From Calditrichaceae bacterium (GTDB taxonomy: Bacteria > Calditrichota > Calditrichia > RBG-13-44-9 > J075), in contig JABWBP010000028.1 of the NCBI GenBank assembly GCA_013360445.1, positions 1 to 64,000 on the forward strand: 64,000 nucleotides of DNA, in the 5' to 3' direction. Shown here piece by piece: positions 15,923-25,588 of this stretch (its first letter is position 1; every line of letters begins with the position of its first letter). The translations under genes and the position numbers were made by a program. The notes under the pieces are model-generated. The model was not told the origin of the DNA, did not search any database, and worked only from the letters and a program-made list of their open reading frames with translations.

Positions 15923-18205
15923 TCAATACTGAACTCCCACGGATACGTAGTAGCGGCGGTCGCGAAGCGCCAGGCCCTCCAGCTCGAAATCGTCGCTCAG
16001 AATGTTCCGCAGCGTGAGGTTGAAAATGAATTTCAATTTGTACAGCTCGAAGCGTTTGCTCAAATAAAAATCTAAATTTGAGAAAACCGGCAGCTCGATG
16101 CTGGAAAATCCCCCTCCGGCGTTGCGCACTAAGGCAAGCTGCTTCCCTTCCCGGAAAACGAACAACTGTGCGGAAAATCCCCTGTGATCCAGCAGCAGAT
16201 TCAGGGTTATCTTGGAATCGTATTTGAACGGAAAGGTTTGCGGATCGGAAAAGAAGTAGCGTGAGAAGCCGGTCTCGACAACCAGTTTTTTTCGCAGGAA
16301 GAAGAAAGCGGGTTTGGCTTCAAACCCGGAAATTCCGGCGGTTTTGGCATTGTCGTACACCGCCAGCGGCGCAACCGGAGAATAGTACATCCGGAATTTA
16401 TTTTTGTAATAATTGCGGAAAAAGTTCGCCGTAATCTGCCAACCGTAAAGAGGCGCGGCATCTCGCAACTCCCGGGTGATCGCCGCCCCTACCTCCATGC
16501 CGGTGTTCCTTTCCGGATTCAAATTCGGGCGGGTCTCCTCGGATGCAAAAGCATCCGGGGTGCTAATTTGCTGCAAAAGGGTGGGAAATTTGACGTTGCT
16601 GCCAAAATTCATAAAGGCGTTTACTGCCAGGTCCCGTTTGCCCCCTTCCAACAAGGTAGAAAATTTTACCATCCCTTCATCCCAGTGGTTTTCAACGGAA
16701 AAACCGGGAGAATCATTCGCAGGGGTTGGGTCGCCGGGATTTCTGAAAACCGGTTCGGGCTGGCGGTCGGTTACCCGGTCGTAGCGAACGCTAAGGCTGA
16801 AATCCATAATTTCGAAAAAGCTCGAGCCTCCCGGGGCGGCGTATTTTCCGATGGCCACCAGGCCGTGGTGTTTCCGCGCCATATCGGCAGATTCCACGCC
16901 CAGCGGCTGCTCCCCGGCATAGATTCTCAAGTTCCGAAAATCGAGCGTTGCGTTCCGGTACTGGTAAGCCAGCAGCAGTTGCAGGGGATGCAGCCGGAAG
17001 GTTTTTTCGGCGTGAAGGTTCAATGCCCGGTTTTGAATATCCCGGCTCAAGAAATCCGCCGCCTCGCCGGGGGCGTCAGCGGCTAAGTTCACGAATTCTT
17101 CCTCATCCAGCCACTGGTAGGCCCCGGTCAGGTTGAGTTCCGCGAGGGGGCCGATATCCCCGCTGAAACGGGCGGAAATCATCTGGTTGAAATTGGCCAG
17201 GGATTCGTTGTAGCGTTCATTTTCGTAATCCAATTCGGAGCGCAGGTAAAGCAGCCCCAGGGCGCTTTTGGCTTCCCCGGAAGCGGTTTTCGAAAAAGCA
17301 AAGTCCAGGCTGGCGGTTTGATGCTCGGCCAGGTTCTCCAAAAGCTGCCGGCCTTCCGGTTCTCCGGCGTATTTTCGCCTGGCCCCGCTTTTGCGAATGC
17401 TGTACGAGGCGTATAAATCTTTGATATGGTGTTGCAGGTGCAGCCCCCAACTGCCGGAATCATAAGAGCCGATGCGCTGCTGAAAGCGTGCGGTGTAATC
17501 CTGGCCGGTTTTGGGAACAATGTTGATCACCCCGGCAAACGCCTCCGAACCGTACAGGGAGGTATTGCTCCCCTTGATCACTTCTACCCGCTGAACGTCT
17601 TCCAGGTCGATCAGCGAAATATCAAAAGTATTATCCAGCACGCTGTTCATGCGGATGCCGTTATAGAGAACCACCACTTCGTCGGCATTCCCGCCGCGGA
17701 TGGCCACGGTTTTTTTGCCGCTGAGGTTTTCATCCACCTGCACGCTGTGGTCGCTGCGCAGCAGATCGCCGGCATCCACGTATCCCTTAAACTCGAAACT
17801 CTGGGATTCCAAAACAGAAACGGCTTGGGGAATATCCTTGCGGATCTCCAGGGGGACTCCCTTTTCCTGCACTTCCATGGGGCGGAGGGGGATCACCCGC
17901 TCTTGCAGGAAGATATTTTTCAGAGAGGAGGCTTCTACGAAGGTTAGTTTCAGGGTATCGAAGGCCACGTGCTCGAAGATTACCAGGAGGTCCGGCTGCG
18001 GATCGCTCACTTTGAGCACAAAACGCCCCGCGGCGTTAGTGGTCGCGCCGGTATTCCTTGCCGGAATGAAGACGTTCACCCCGGCGATTTCCCGGTGGGA
18101 ATTGGCTTCGCGCACTTTTCCTTCCAGAACGGCTTCCCCGGCGTAAAGCGCCTGAAAAATCATCAGGAGCAGCAAGAAAAGTCGAAAGATTTCCGGGCAG
18201 TTCAT
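15923..18205 (-). CDS. TonB-dependent outer-membrane receptor
   Basis: A 760-residue protein with a signal peptide (RLFLLLLMIFQALYAGEA). An N-terminal carboxypeptidase-regulatory-like domain (GKVREANSHREIAGVNVFI, residues about 28-110) follows. The plug domain contains VLESQSFEFKGYVDAGDLL, TVAIRGGNADEVVVLYNGIRMN and VEVIKGSNTSLYGSEAFAGVINIV. A beta-barrel ends in an aromatic residue (YYVSVGVQY), as expected for barrel assembly. The substrate is unknown; there is no riboswitch or Fur-like site in the 46-bp leader. It heads a minus-strand run with a lipoprotein and a trans-sulfuration enzyme, which may hint at sulfur-compound uptake, but this is inference. Confidence 0.92.
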   Translation of the reverse strand: MNCPEIFRLFLLLLMIFQALYAGEAVLEGKVREANSHREIAGVNVFIPARNTGATTNAAGRFVLKVSDPQPDLLVIFEHVAFDTLKLTFVEASSLKNIFLQERVIPLRPMEVQEKGVPLEIRKDIPQAVSVLESQSFEFKGYVDAGDLLRSDHSVQVDENLSGKKTVAIRGGNADEVVVLYNGIRMNSVLDNTFDISLIDLEDVQRVEVIKGSNTSLYGSEAFAGVINIVPKTGQDYTARFQQRIGSYDSGSWGLHLQHHIKDLYASYSIRKSGARRKYAGEPEGRQLLENLAEHQTASLDFAFSKTASGEAKSALGLLYLRSELDYENERYNESLANFNQMISARFSGDIGPLAELNLTGAYQWLDEEEFVNLAADAPGEAADFLSRDIQNRALNLHAEKTFRLHPLQLLLAYQYRNATLDFRNLRIYAGEQPLGVESADMARKHHGLVAIGKYAAPGGSSFFEIMDFSLSVRYDRVTDRQPEPVFRNPGDPTPANDSPGFSVENHWDEGMVKFSTLLEGGKRDLAVNAFMNFGSNVKFPTLLQQISTPDAFASEETRPNLNPERNTGMEVGAAITRELRDAAPLYGWQITANFFRNYYKNKFRMYYSPVAPLAVYDNAKTAGISGFEAKPAFFFLRKKLVVETGFSRYFFSDPQTFPFKYDSKITLNLLLDHRGFSAQLFVFREGKQLALVRNAGGGFSSIELPVFSNLDFYLSKRFELYKLKFIFNLTLRNILSDDFELEGLALRDRRYYVSVGVQY

Positions 18206-18251
18206 TGGAATTTCCCCTGTTGATGGCGGGGTTTGGGAGCATACTCACTCT

Positions 18252-18629
18252 CTATAAAGGCTTGATCTTCTCCCTGATCCATTTTTCCAGGTTGCCGAAA
18301 TTAAACGCGCCTGTCTCGAATAAACCCACGAAGAAGGCGTACGCCGCGTCGTTGTCGCATTCGATATAGTATCCGTTTGCACGCAAAAAAGCATCTATCG
18401 TAAAGAATGCCGTTCGTTTGTTGCCATCGATAAAGGGGTGATTGTTAACCAGGCTCTCCATTAAGGCGGCGGCTTCTTCAACTATGTCGCCATAATATCC
18501 TGTTTGGGGTCGCATCAGCGCCGATTCCAACGCCCCGGCATCGCGAAGAGCATATTCTCCCCCAAACCGATCAATGAGCAATTACTGGAGAATTTTCACT
18601 CCTTCCACGGTTGGGTATCGCAATTTCAT
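18252..18629 (-). pseudogene. doc: Doc/Fic-family toxin with an in-frame stop at codon 16
   Basis: Reading from the ATG at 18629, which forms an ATGA overlap with the antitoxin stop, gives MKLRYPTVEGVKILQ, then TAA (18584-18582), then LLIDRFGGEYALRD and onward in the same frame to 18252. The pieces align with intact Doc proteins (VEEVLxIHDxLIDRFGG) with the stop replacing one residue and no frame change. The Fic/Doc active motif HPFIDGNKRTAFF is intact. A TTG (18581) directly after the stop could reinitiate and yield a 109-residue protein. It is therefore either a nonsense-inactivated toxin or a truncated product made by reinitiation or readthrough. Confidence 0.8.
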
Positions 18630-18862
18630 TTCGCCAGCAATTCCCCTAAGCGACGGTTTTTTTCCATACTCGCCTTCGCGTGGTCGATGAATTCTTCGTC
18701 GGGTATGCGCAGCTCGAAAGGCAATCCCTTATGTGCAACAATCATGCGGTAAAAAATATTGATTGCTTCCGAGGGCTTTAAGCCAATATTCTGGAGTATG
18801 TTTTCGGCTTCTTTTTTTAGAGAAGAATCAATCCTGGTGTTGATAACCGCATCCTTTGCCAT
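18626..18862 (-). CDS. RelB/DinJ-family antitoxin
   Basis: A 78-residue protein with a ribbon-helix-helix N-terminus (INTRIDSSLKKEAENILQNI, GLKPSEAINIFYRMI) and the DinJ-like GLPFELRIPDEEF segment that usually wraps the toxin. It would bind its own promoter and neutralise the toxin encoded directly downstream, with which it shares ATGA. RelB/DinJ proteins are best known with RelE/YafQ-type RNases; here the partner is a Doc-type AMPylase/kinase fold. AGGTGA precedes the start. Confidence 0.88.
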   Translation of the reverse strand: MAKDAVINTRIDSSLKKEAENILQNIGLKPSEAINIFYRMIVAHKGLPFELRIPDEEFIDHAKASMEKNRRLGELLAK

Positions 18863-19087
18863 ATTTTCACCTTTTTATCGTTGATCTATTTTCGAAGGAA
18901 AATGTAACACGTTGAATACACAAAAGACAATGATTATTTCGACAGATTTTTTTCAAAAAACGAATGTATGGATTAAGGCAGCATGGCGCTCTACTCTCTC
19001 GAATGATCGGGCGATTGATTCTCATGCAAATCCCCGCTTGCATCGCACGTCCCCTCACCCTAAATTTGCCGCAAAAAAAGGCCCTAG

Positions 19088-21100
19088 ATGGATCGCTTCA
19101 AACTAAGCTCCAAATACCAGCCCACCGGCGACCAGCCCCAGGCCGTCGAGCAGTTGATAGAAGGGTTGAATCGGGGGGAGAAGTTCCAGACCCTGTTGGG
19201 CGTTACCGGCAGCGGCAAGACGTTTACCATGGCGAATGTGATCGCTCAAATCAACCGTCCCACCCTGGTGATGTCGCACAATAAAACCCTGGCGGCGCAG
19301 CTTTACGGGGAGTTCAAACAGTATTTCCCGGAAAACGCGGTGGAATTTTTTATCAGTTATTACGATTATTACCAGCCGGAAGCCTACGTGCCCCAGAGCG
19401 ACACCTACATCGAAAAAGACAGCTCCGTGAACGAGGAGATCGACCGCCTGCGCCTGAAGGCCACCGCTTCGATCATGTCGCGGCGCGACGTGCTGATCGT
19501 GGCCAGCGTTTCCTGCATCTACGGCATCGGCTCCCCGGAGGATTACCTGGGGCTGATGGTGCTGCTGCAAAAGGGGCAGCAGATCGACCGCCGGGAGATT
19601 TTCGGCAAATTGATCGACATCCACTACACCCGCAACGATTTGAGCAAGGAGCGGGGAACCTTCCGGGTGAAGGGCGACGTGATCGAAATCTACCCCGCGT
19701 ACGAAAAATACGCGGTGCGGTTGGATACCTTCGGGGATGAGATCGAAACCATTCAATACATCGACACTACCACCGGGGAAATTTTAGAGGAAGTGGAGCA
19801 GGTGCTGATCTTCCCCGCCAGCCATTTCGTCACCCGGGAAGATAAACTGCAGCGCGCCATCGAGGCGATCAAGTTAGAATTGGCCGAACGCTTAGCCGAG
19901 CTGCGCAGCCAGGGAAAGCTGCTGGAAGCGCAGCGCCTGGAGCAGCGCACCCAGTTCGACATCGAAATGATGCAGGAGATGGGCTTTTGCAGCGGGATCG
20001 AGAACTACTCCCGGCACATCTCCGGGCGCAAACCCGGGGAGCCGCCCTACACCTTAGTGGACTTCTTCCCGGACGATTTTTTGCTGGTGATCGATGAGTC
20101 GCACCAGACCCTGCCGCAGGTGCGGGGAATGTACGCCGGGGATATGTCGCGCAAGCAAACCCTGGTGGAATACGGTTTCCGCCTCCCCAGCGCGCTGGAC
20201 AACCGCCCCCTGCGCTTCGAGGAGTTCATGGGCAAGATCAACCAGGCGGTGTTCGTTTCCGCCACCCCCGCGCCGTTCGAGATCGAGCTGAGTAAGGGCG
20301 TGGTGGTGGAGCAGATCATCCGCCCCACCGGGTTGATCGACCCGGCGATCGAAGTGCGCCCCACCAAAGGGCAGATCGACGATTTGATCGAAGAAATCCG
20401 CCGGCGGGTAGAAAACCGGGAGCGCACCCTGGTGCTCACCCTCACCAAGCGCATGTCCGAGGATTTGACCGATTATCTGCACGGCCTGAACATCAAGGTG
20501 GCCTATGTGCACTCGGAGATCGACGCGCTGGAGCGGGTGGACATCCTGCGCGACCTGCGTTTGGCGGAGCACGACGTGTTAGTGGGCATCAACCTGCTGC
20601 GCGAGGGGCTGGATTTGCCGGAAGTCTCCTTAGTGGCCATCCTCGACGCCGATAAAGAGGGGTTCTTGCGCTCGGAGGTTTCCCTGATGCAGATTGCCGG
20701 GCGGGCGGCGCGCAACGTCAACGGCAAAGTGATTTTCTACGCCGACCACCTCACCCAGGCGATGCGGAAAACCATGGAAGAAACCGAGCGCCGCCGCAAA
20801 AAGCAGTTGCAATACAATGAACAAATGGGCATTACCCCCCGGACGGTGTACAAAAGCGTGGAAGAAATCATGCAAACCACCGCGGTGGCGGACGTGCGCG
20901 GGCGCTATGCCGAAGGGCATGGCTCAGGCCACAAAACCAAATCGGAAGATAAAGAATTCGGCTACACCGATGAATTCTCCGCCCTGGAGTTGATCGAGCG
21001 GTTAGAAAAAGAGATGAAAGACGCCGCCGCCAAATTGGAGTTCGAGAAAGCCGCCCGCCTGCGGGATGAGATTTTGAAGCTGAAGGGGAAGGTGGGATGA
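19088..21100 (+). CDS. uvrB: excinuclease ABC subunit B
   Basis: DNA-damage recognition helicase of nucleotide excision repair, working with UvrA and UvrC. The 670-residue length is normal. Walker A is [13 protein letters not shown] (about residues 37-49), the beta-hairpin region follows in [15 protein letters not shown], and Walker B is [10 protein letters not shown]. The helicase motifs [16 protein letters not shown] and QIAGRAARN are present. The C-terminal UVR motif ([27 protein letters not shown]) binds UvrC. The ATG at 19088 is the only start consistent with the family N-terminus [16 protein letters not shown]. It shares ATGA with the TPR gene downstream. Confidence 0.98.
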   Translation: MDRFKLSSKYQPTGDQPQAVEQLIEGLNRGEKFQTLLGVTGSGKTFTMANVIAQINRPTLVMSHNKTLAAQLYGEFKQYFPENAVEFFISYYDYYQPEAYVPQSDTYIEKDSSVNEEIDRLRLKATASIMSRRDVLIVASVSCIYGIGSPEDYLGLMVLLQKGQQIDRREIFGKLIDIHYTRNDLSKERGTFRVKGDVIEIYPAYEKYAVRLDTFGDEIETIQYIDTTTGEILEEVEQVLIFPASHFVTREDKLQRAIEAIKLELAERLAELRSQGKLLEAQRLEQRTQFDIEMMQEMGFCSGIENYSRHISGRKPGEPPYTLVDFFPDDFLLVIDESHQTLPQVRGMYAGDMSRKQTLVEYGFRLPSALDNRPLRFEEFMGKINQAVFVSATPAPFEIELSKGVVVEQIIRPTGLIDPAIEVRPTKGQIDDLIEEIRRRVENRERTLVLTLTKRMSEDLTDYLHGLNIKVAYVHSEIDALERVDILRDLRLAEHDVLVGINLLREGLDLPEVSLVAILDADKEGFLRSEVSLMQIAGRAARNVNGKVIFYADHLTQAMRKTMEETERRRKKQLQYNEQMGITPRTVYKSVEEIMQTTAVADVRGRYAEGHGSGHKTKSEDKEFGYTDEFSALELIERLEKEMKDAAAKLEFEKAARLRDEILKLKGKVG

Positions 21101-22671
21101 ACCGCAAATTATACAAAAACGTAGAGACGTTGCATGCAACGTCTCTACTTGTATTGATTCTCCTCAGCCCCCGCGCCCACGCCATTCCCACGGCGTTAGA
21201 CAGCCTGATCCTGCAAGGCAAGCAGCAGATTTACCAGATGGAGTTCCAGGCTGCGGAGGAAACCTTCCGGGAAGCGCGCTCGGAATACCCGGACTACCCC
21301 CACGGCTACGTGTACCAGGCTTACATCACCTCCCTGTTCTTCGCGCTGGACCAGGCCAACGATTCCCTGGCCCGGCAATTGGATACCCAGGTCAGCGCGG
21401 CGATGGAGGTTGCCAAGGATTATAAATCGCGCTTCAACGATAGCGCCGGGAGCTATTTTCACCTCGCCCTGGCGAATAGCATCAAGGCGTTATACCATAT
21501 CATCGACCGCAGCTACGTCAAGGGATATTTTTCCGGGCGCAGGGCCAAAAGCGACCTGGAGAAAGTGGTGCAGTTGGATTCCACCTATTACGACGCTTAC
21601 ATCGGGTTAGGATTGTTCCATTACTATGCGGATTTGCTGCCCGGGTTCATCAAATTCGTGGCCGGCATCTTAGGTTTTGACGGCAACCGGGTGAAAGGGA
21701 AGGCGGAAATTCACCTGACCGCGGCCAGGGGAAAGTATTTCAAGATCGAAAGCGAATTCCTGTTTTATTGCATCGGGTATTTTTTGGAAGGGGATAAAGC
21801 CAACGCCATCCGCGCGCTGAAACAGATGTACCGGCAATATCCCACCAACCAGGGGCTGGGGCTGATCCTGGCTTACCACCATCGCCGTTCCGGTTACATT
21901 CAGGAGTGTATGGAGCTGTGCCGGCGGCTGCTGCAAGAAAAGGACCCCGGCCTGCCCCAGGTGACCGACCTGAAATATTACAACCTCGCGGTGTGCCATT
22001 ACGATTTGAATGAATTCGCCAAAGCGGATTCCCTGTTGAATGTATTGAGTAGCCTGCCCACCCGCAAATCGCTCTTCTACCGGGCGGCGATTGCGTATTA
22101 TAAGGGGCACCTGGCGGATTTGCGCTTCGAGCGAGAAGCGGCCTTGAGCTATTACCGGCAAATTCCCGACCACAAGCAGACCCAATACTGGTACGGGATG
22201 TCGCGGGCGCTGCTCAAATATCCCGCCGATTCGCTGCTGTATCAATATTTCAGCGGGCTGAACCTGTTAGGCAGCCGCCAGTTCGGGCGCAGCTTGCAGC
22301 AAGCCCGGGCGCTGAAAGAGGCGCTGGACGCCGGAAAAATCGCCGCCAACCCGGATATGCAGTTTTTAGCCGTAAGTTTGCTGGCCAGCAACTACTATAA
22401 CCAGTGGCAACTGGCTCGCGCCCGGTCATTGTATGAAGAGATCCTTCCCCGCTTAGATAAAATGGAAGACCGTTTCCGCCGCGCCTGGATTTACATCGAT
22501 TACCAGCGCTGCCTGCGGGAGCTGAAAGAATACAAACTGGCGGAAGCGATGCTGAAAAAAGCGGAGGATGCCGACGACGATTACACCCGGATCATCATCG
22601 AGCGGGAAAAATTCATTCTGAAACAGTTGTTAGCGCAGGAGAAGCAGGCAAAACCGGCGGGGAGGTCGTGA
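21097..22671 (+). CDS. exported tetratricopeptide-repeat protein
   Basis: The 524-residue protein begins with a hydrophobic export segment ending SPRAHA. Helical repeats of TPR character follow ([20 protein letters not shown], [25 protein letters not shown] blocks, and a C-terminal [16 protein letters not shown] block). It probably acts as a periplasmic scaffold; the partner is unknown. The ATG overlaps uvrB by 4 bp. The codons for residues 9-17 are made by a perfect 28-bp palindrome (21121-21148), so part of the signal peptide derives from an inserted repeat. An origin of the start region by repeat insertion is likely. Confidence 0.85.
   Translation: MNRKLYKNVETLHATSLLVLILLSPRAHAIPTALDSLILQGKQQIYQMEFQAAEETFREARSEYPDYPHGYVYQAYITSLFFALDQANDSLARQLDTQVSAAMEVAKDYKSRFNDSAGSYFHLALANSIKALYHIIDRSYVKGYFSGRRAKSDLEKVVQLDSTYYDAYIGLGLFHYYADLLPGFIKFVAGILGFDGNRVKGKAEIHLTAARGKYFKIESEFLFYCIGYFLEGDKANAIRALKQMYRQYPTNQGLGLILAYHHRRSGYIQECMELCRRLLQEKDPGLPQVTDLKYYNLAVCHYDLNEFAKADSLLNVLSSLPTRKSLFYRAAIAYYKGHLADLRFEREAALSYYRQIPDHKQTQYWYGMSRALLKYPADSLLYQYFSGLNLLGSRQFGRSLQQARALKEALDAGKIAANPDMQFLAVSLLASNYYNQWQLARARSLYEEILPRLDKMEDRFRRAWIYIDYQRCLRELKEYKLAEAMLKKAEDADDDYTRIIIEREKFILKQLLAQEKQAKPAGRS
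21121..21148. repeat. perfect 28-bp palindrome inside a signal-peptide coding region
   Basis: Arms GTAGAGACGTTGCA (21121-21134) and TGCAACGTCTCTAC (21135-21148) are exact reverse complements with no loop. It encodes VETLHATSL in the TPR protein. No second copy was seen in this window. Confidence 0.9.
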
Positions 22672-22728
22672 AGGATCAGGCGTTAACTGGAAATTAGTTT
22701 TAACCTTACTTCCAGTATAAATTAATTG

Positions 22729-22891
22729 CTGATGTTACGCATTTTACCACATGGTTCGATAAACTCACCATACAAAAGACACAAAGAACACAGAGTTTTA
22801 ATCACCTTTTTAACGTTTTTGCTTCTCAACGCAGTCTCAGATTCAATAAATACTTGATTTTCTCTGTGCCCTGGTGTCTGCGTAACATCAG
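22729..22891. mobile_element. 163-bp CACAGAG fold-back element, copy 1
   Basis: Perfect 12-bp terminal inverted repeats CTGATGTTACGC (22729-22740) and GCGTAACATCAG (22880-22891). Internally, left-arm words AGACACAAAGAACACAGAG face right-arm TCTCTGTGCCCTGGTGTCT. AATT flanks both sides within two bases of the ends. It also holds the 25-bp block 22747-22771, identical to 63226-63250. There is no coding capacity; the size equals that of 52728-52889 (162 bp). It fills most of the 325-bp gap after the TPR gene. Confidence 0.75.
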
Positions 22892-22996
22892 TTAATTGTT
22901 CTGAAATGTCATATGAAATTGGTTTTACCAAAAAATCAGTTTAAATTGCAACGCCGAAGACATGATATGAAAAAATGATCATACCGGAGGTTTAAA

Positions 22997-23293
22997 ATGA
23001 CCTTACAAGAAATTATTGCCGATATTCATGCGCTGCGGGAAGATTTGGAAGCCTATGAACGCAAATATGGAGTGCTTTCCGAAACTTTTTATGAGTCATA
23101 CTCCAACGGAGAAGAACCGGAAGACGATGCCTGGGTTTTAGATTGGAGCGATTGGGCGGGCGCTTATAAAATCTGGCTGCGCCGCCAGGAACAATACCAG
23201 CAAACCATGTGGGAGTTACGAAAGCAATCCAAGACCTTGATGAATGTCATTGAAAAAACGGCTCGCCATGAATCCATTCCGGTCTCTTCGTGA
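22997..23293 (+). CDS. small hypothetical protein, likely partner of the DUF6516 protein
   Basis: An acidic, helical 98-residue protein with many Glu, Trp and Tyr residues (EEPEDDAWVLDWSDWAG). I do not recognise a family. GGAGG sits six bases before the ATG. Its 3' end overlaps the start of the DUF6516-family gene, a geometry typical of two-gene toxin-antitoxin-like modules in which the small protein is the antidote. That role is inferred from arrangement only. Confidence 0.65.
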   Translation: MTLQEIIADIHALREDLEAYERKYGVLSETFYESYSNGEEPEDDAWVLDWSDWAGAYKIWLRRQEQYQQTMWELRKQSKTLMNVIEKTARHESIPVSS

Positions 23294-23699
23294 CTATGAA
23301 AAATTTATATACACACTTAAGCAGCAATATCCTTCCATTCAGAGATCCACGTTAATCGTCGTGCGACGGGGTAAACGCATCGCTTTTACACAGGGTGATA
23401 TTGCTTTCGAGGAAGGCTTTCGCATAGCGGTTAGAGAACGTCTATCGATTGATAAGGATTTCGTCATCATCGAAAGTTACGGGTATGAATTATGGAAGCG
23501 AGAGCGAAAAGTTGCCTGGTATGATAGCCAGCCCCATCCCGATGATGTAAACCTTGCCAGCACCTTTCCCCATCATAAACATATTCCCCCGGATATTAAG
23601 CACCGTCGAGTTCCGGCCCCGGAAATGCGTTTTGATCAGCCCAATTTACCATTTTTGATTCGGGAAATTGAGTCAATGTTAAAAGCCAAAAAAGCGTGA
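23268..23699 (+). CDS. DUF6516-family protein
   Basis: The 143-residue protein carries the conserved block WYDSQPHPDD, followed by STFPHHKHIPPDIKHRRVPAP and a C-terminal NLPFLIREIE, which I associate with DUF6516. The family is often found in two-gene toxin-like modules. His- and Asp-rich conserved residues are compatible with a nuclease, but no activity is shown here. The ATG at 23268 lies within the upstream gene; 23244 is an alternative start. Overlap with the small acidic gene implies coupling. Confidence 0.72.
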   Translation: MNPFRSLRDYEKFIYTLKQQYPSIQRSTLIVVRRGKRIAFTQGDIAFEEGFRIAVRERLSIDKDFVIIESYGYELWKRERKVAWYDSQPHPDDVNLASTFPHHKHIPPDIKHRRVPAPEMRFDQPNLPFLIREIESMLKAKKA

Positions 23700-23719
23700 A
23701 ACTGAGCCACAGGTGACCC

Positions 23720-24988
23720 ATGAACATCCTCATCATCGGCGGGGGGGGGCGGGAGCACGCCCTGGCCTGGAAAATCCGCCAGAATCCTGAGATAAAGAGA
23801 ATCTACTGCATCCCCGGCAACGGAGGCATCGAGGAAATCGCCGAATGCTGCGCCCTCTCCATGGACGATTTTGGCCGGCTGGCGGCCTTTGCCCGGGAGA
23901 AAGAAGTGGATTTCACCATCGTCGGGCCGGAGCAGCCCCTGGTGGAAGGCATTGTGGACTATTTCCGCAGCCAAAAGCTGCCGGTTTTCGGTCCCATTAA
24001 ATCCGCCGCCCGCATGGAAGGGAGCAAAATTTTCGCCAAGCGCTTGATGGCAAAGTATGGCATTCCCACCGCCCGGTTTTCGGAATTCGGCAATCCCGCG
24101 GCGGCCCTGGCTTACATCGACAGCCTGCCGGAGCAGCCCTTGGTGGTAAAAGCCGACGGCCTGGCCGCGGGAAAGGGCAGCGTGGTCTGCCCGGACCGCG
24201 CCGGCGCGCGCCGCTCTGTGGATGAAATGATGAACCGGCGCATCTTCAAAGACGCCGGGGCCCGGGTGGTCATCGAAGAGTGTATGAGCGGGGAAGAAGT
24301 GAGCCTGTTCGTGATCGCCGACGGCAAAGATTACCTCACCCTTACCCCGGCGCAGGATTACAAACGCGCCTTAGACGGCGACCGCGGCAAAAATACCGGC
24401 GGCATGGGCAGTTACGCCCCCACTCCTTTTTTGACCGCGGAGCTGCGCGACCGCGCCATTCGCGAAGTCGTGGAACCCACCCTTTCCGCCCTGCAATCCG
24501 AAGGCATCGAATACACCGGGGTGCTCTACTGCGGGCTGATGCTCACCGCGGATGGCCCCAAGGTGATCGAATTCAACTGCCGCTTCGGCGACCCGGAAAC
24601 CCAGGCGGTGCTGCCGCTGCTGAAATCTGATCTCCTGGAAATCGTGCAGGCGGCGCATTCCCGCAGCCTGGGAAAACTGCGCCTGCAATTGGATGACGCC
24701 CACGCCGTCTGCGTGGTGTTAGCCTCCGGCGGCTACCCGGACGTTTATGAAACCGGGAAAGAGATTCGCGGGCTGGATAATCTGCCGGAGGACGTGCTGG
24801 TATTTCACGCCGGAACCCGGTGGGAGGGAGAAAAGCTGCTCGCCGCCGGGGGGCGGGTGTTAGGGGTTACCGCAGTGGATTCAGAGCTGCCCGGCGCCGC
24901 CCGGCGGGTCTATGCCGCCATCCCGCAGATTCATTTCGAAAAAATACACTACCGCAGCGACATCAGCCGGCGCGCCTGGAAGAAATAG
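23720..24988 (+). CDS. purD: phosphoribosylamine-glycine ligase
   Basis: Second step of de novo purine synthesis: 5-phosphoribosylamine + glycine + ATP to GAR. The 422-residue protein has the N-domain loop MNILIIGGGGREHALAWK, then GPEQPLVEG. The ATP-grasp region contains VKADGLAAGKGS, EECMSGEEVSLF and MGSYAPTPF, and the metal ligands lie in EFNCRFGDPETQ. The product is complete. It is convergent with the DUF4287 gene, with 24 bp between the stops. Confidence 0.97.
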   Translation: MNILIIGGGGREHALAWKIRQNPEIKRIYCIPGNGGIEEIAECCALSMDDFGRLAAFAREKEVDFTIVGPEQPLVEGIVDYFRSQKLPVFGPIKSAARMEGSKIFAKRLMAKYGIPTARFSEFGNPAAALAYIDSLPEQPLVVKADGLAAGKGSVVCPDRAGARRSVDEMMNRRIFKDAGARVVIEECMSGEEVSLFVIADGKDYLTLTPAQDYKRALDGDRGKNTGGMGSYAPTPFLTAELRDRAIREVVEPTLSALQSEGIEYTGVLYCGLMLTADGPKVIEFNCRFGDPETQAVLPLLKSDLLEIVQAAHSRSLGKLRLQLDDAHAVCVVLASGGYPDVYETGKEIRGLDNLPEDVLVFHAGTRWEGEKLLAAGGRVLGVTAVDSELPGAARRVYAAIPQIHFEKIHYRSDISRRAWKK

Positions 24989-25012
24989 CATTCCCGGATC
25001 AGAGCGGCGGGT

Positions 25013-25588
25013 TTACCCCGCGCTGTCGTAGGCCTGCTTGATCCAGGAGATGAGTTCTTTATCCACCTCTTTGCTGTCGGAGAGGTTCACTTTGTACTGG
25101 CACATTTTACCCGGGGGCATCTCGATCAGGCGCGGTGTAGCTGCAACCCCTTTCATATTCAAGCCCACTTCCACGCGGGTTTTGGTAGCCGGGCCGATCA
25201 TGGCAAACTGCTTCTTGCGGCGCAGGCTGATGTACCCTTTTTTCGGAGCGATCTCGAACAGGCCGAATTTGGTAATTTCCGCCATCAACTTTTCGTGGAT
25301 AGGGCGCAAAGCCGCTTTCGGCTCCGCATAGATCTCGTTGATTGCCTCCTCAATCGAAGTCCCTCCCGCTTGCGCCGCGCCTTCACCGGCAGACCGCATA
25401 AAGACGTGAACCAGCGTATTGGCGTCGCCGTGCCCCATCCCCAGCTCCTTTTTGAGCATATCCCGGATTTCCCCGTGTTTGCTCAGCCCGCTTTTCCGGA
25501 TAATCTCATAGAGCTGCTCCAGCGTTTTCCCGGTTCGGGTTTGAATATTTTGGAGCTGGGTTTGCAAAGCCTTGTCCATGCTATTCAT
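25013..25588 (-). CDS. DUF4287/DUF5655 domain protein
   Basis: The 191-residue cytosolic protein has an N-terminal DUF4287 region (about 1-70: QLQNIQTRTGKTLEQLYEII, GLSKHGEIRDMLK, LGMGHGDANTLVH) and a C-terminal DUF5655 domain (about 85-190: KAALRPIHEKLMAEI, APKKGYISLRRKKQFAMIGP). The function is unknown; DUF5655 proteins are often described as related to YdhG/DUF1801-type domains. AAGGAG precedes the ATG by 10 bases. It is a single-gene unit. Confidence 0.85.
   Translation of the reverse strand: MNSMDKALQTQLQNIQTRTGKTLEQLYEIIRKSGLSKHGEIRDMLKKELGMGHGDANTLVHVFMRSAGEGAAQAGGTSIEEAINEIYAEPKAALRPIHEKLMAEITKFGLFEIAPKKGYISLRRKKQFAMIGPATKTRVEVGLNMKGVAATPRLIEMPPGKMCQYKVNLSDSKEVDKELISWIKQAYDSAG

Noticed and set aside
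22722-22931. Short minus-strand frames over CACAGAG elements (also 63165-63431), both containing GEFIEPCGK
   Set aside because: The shared peptide is only a translation of the common 25-bp repeat, not a protein family.
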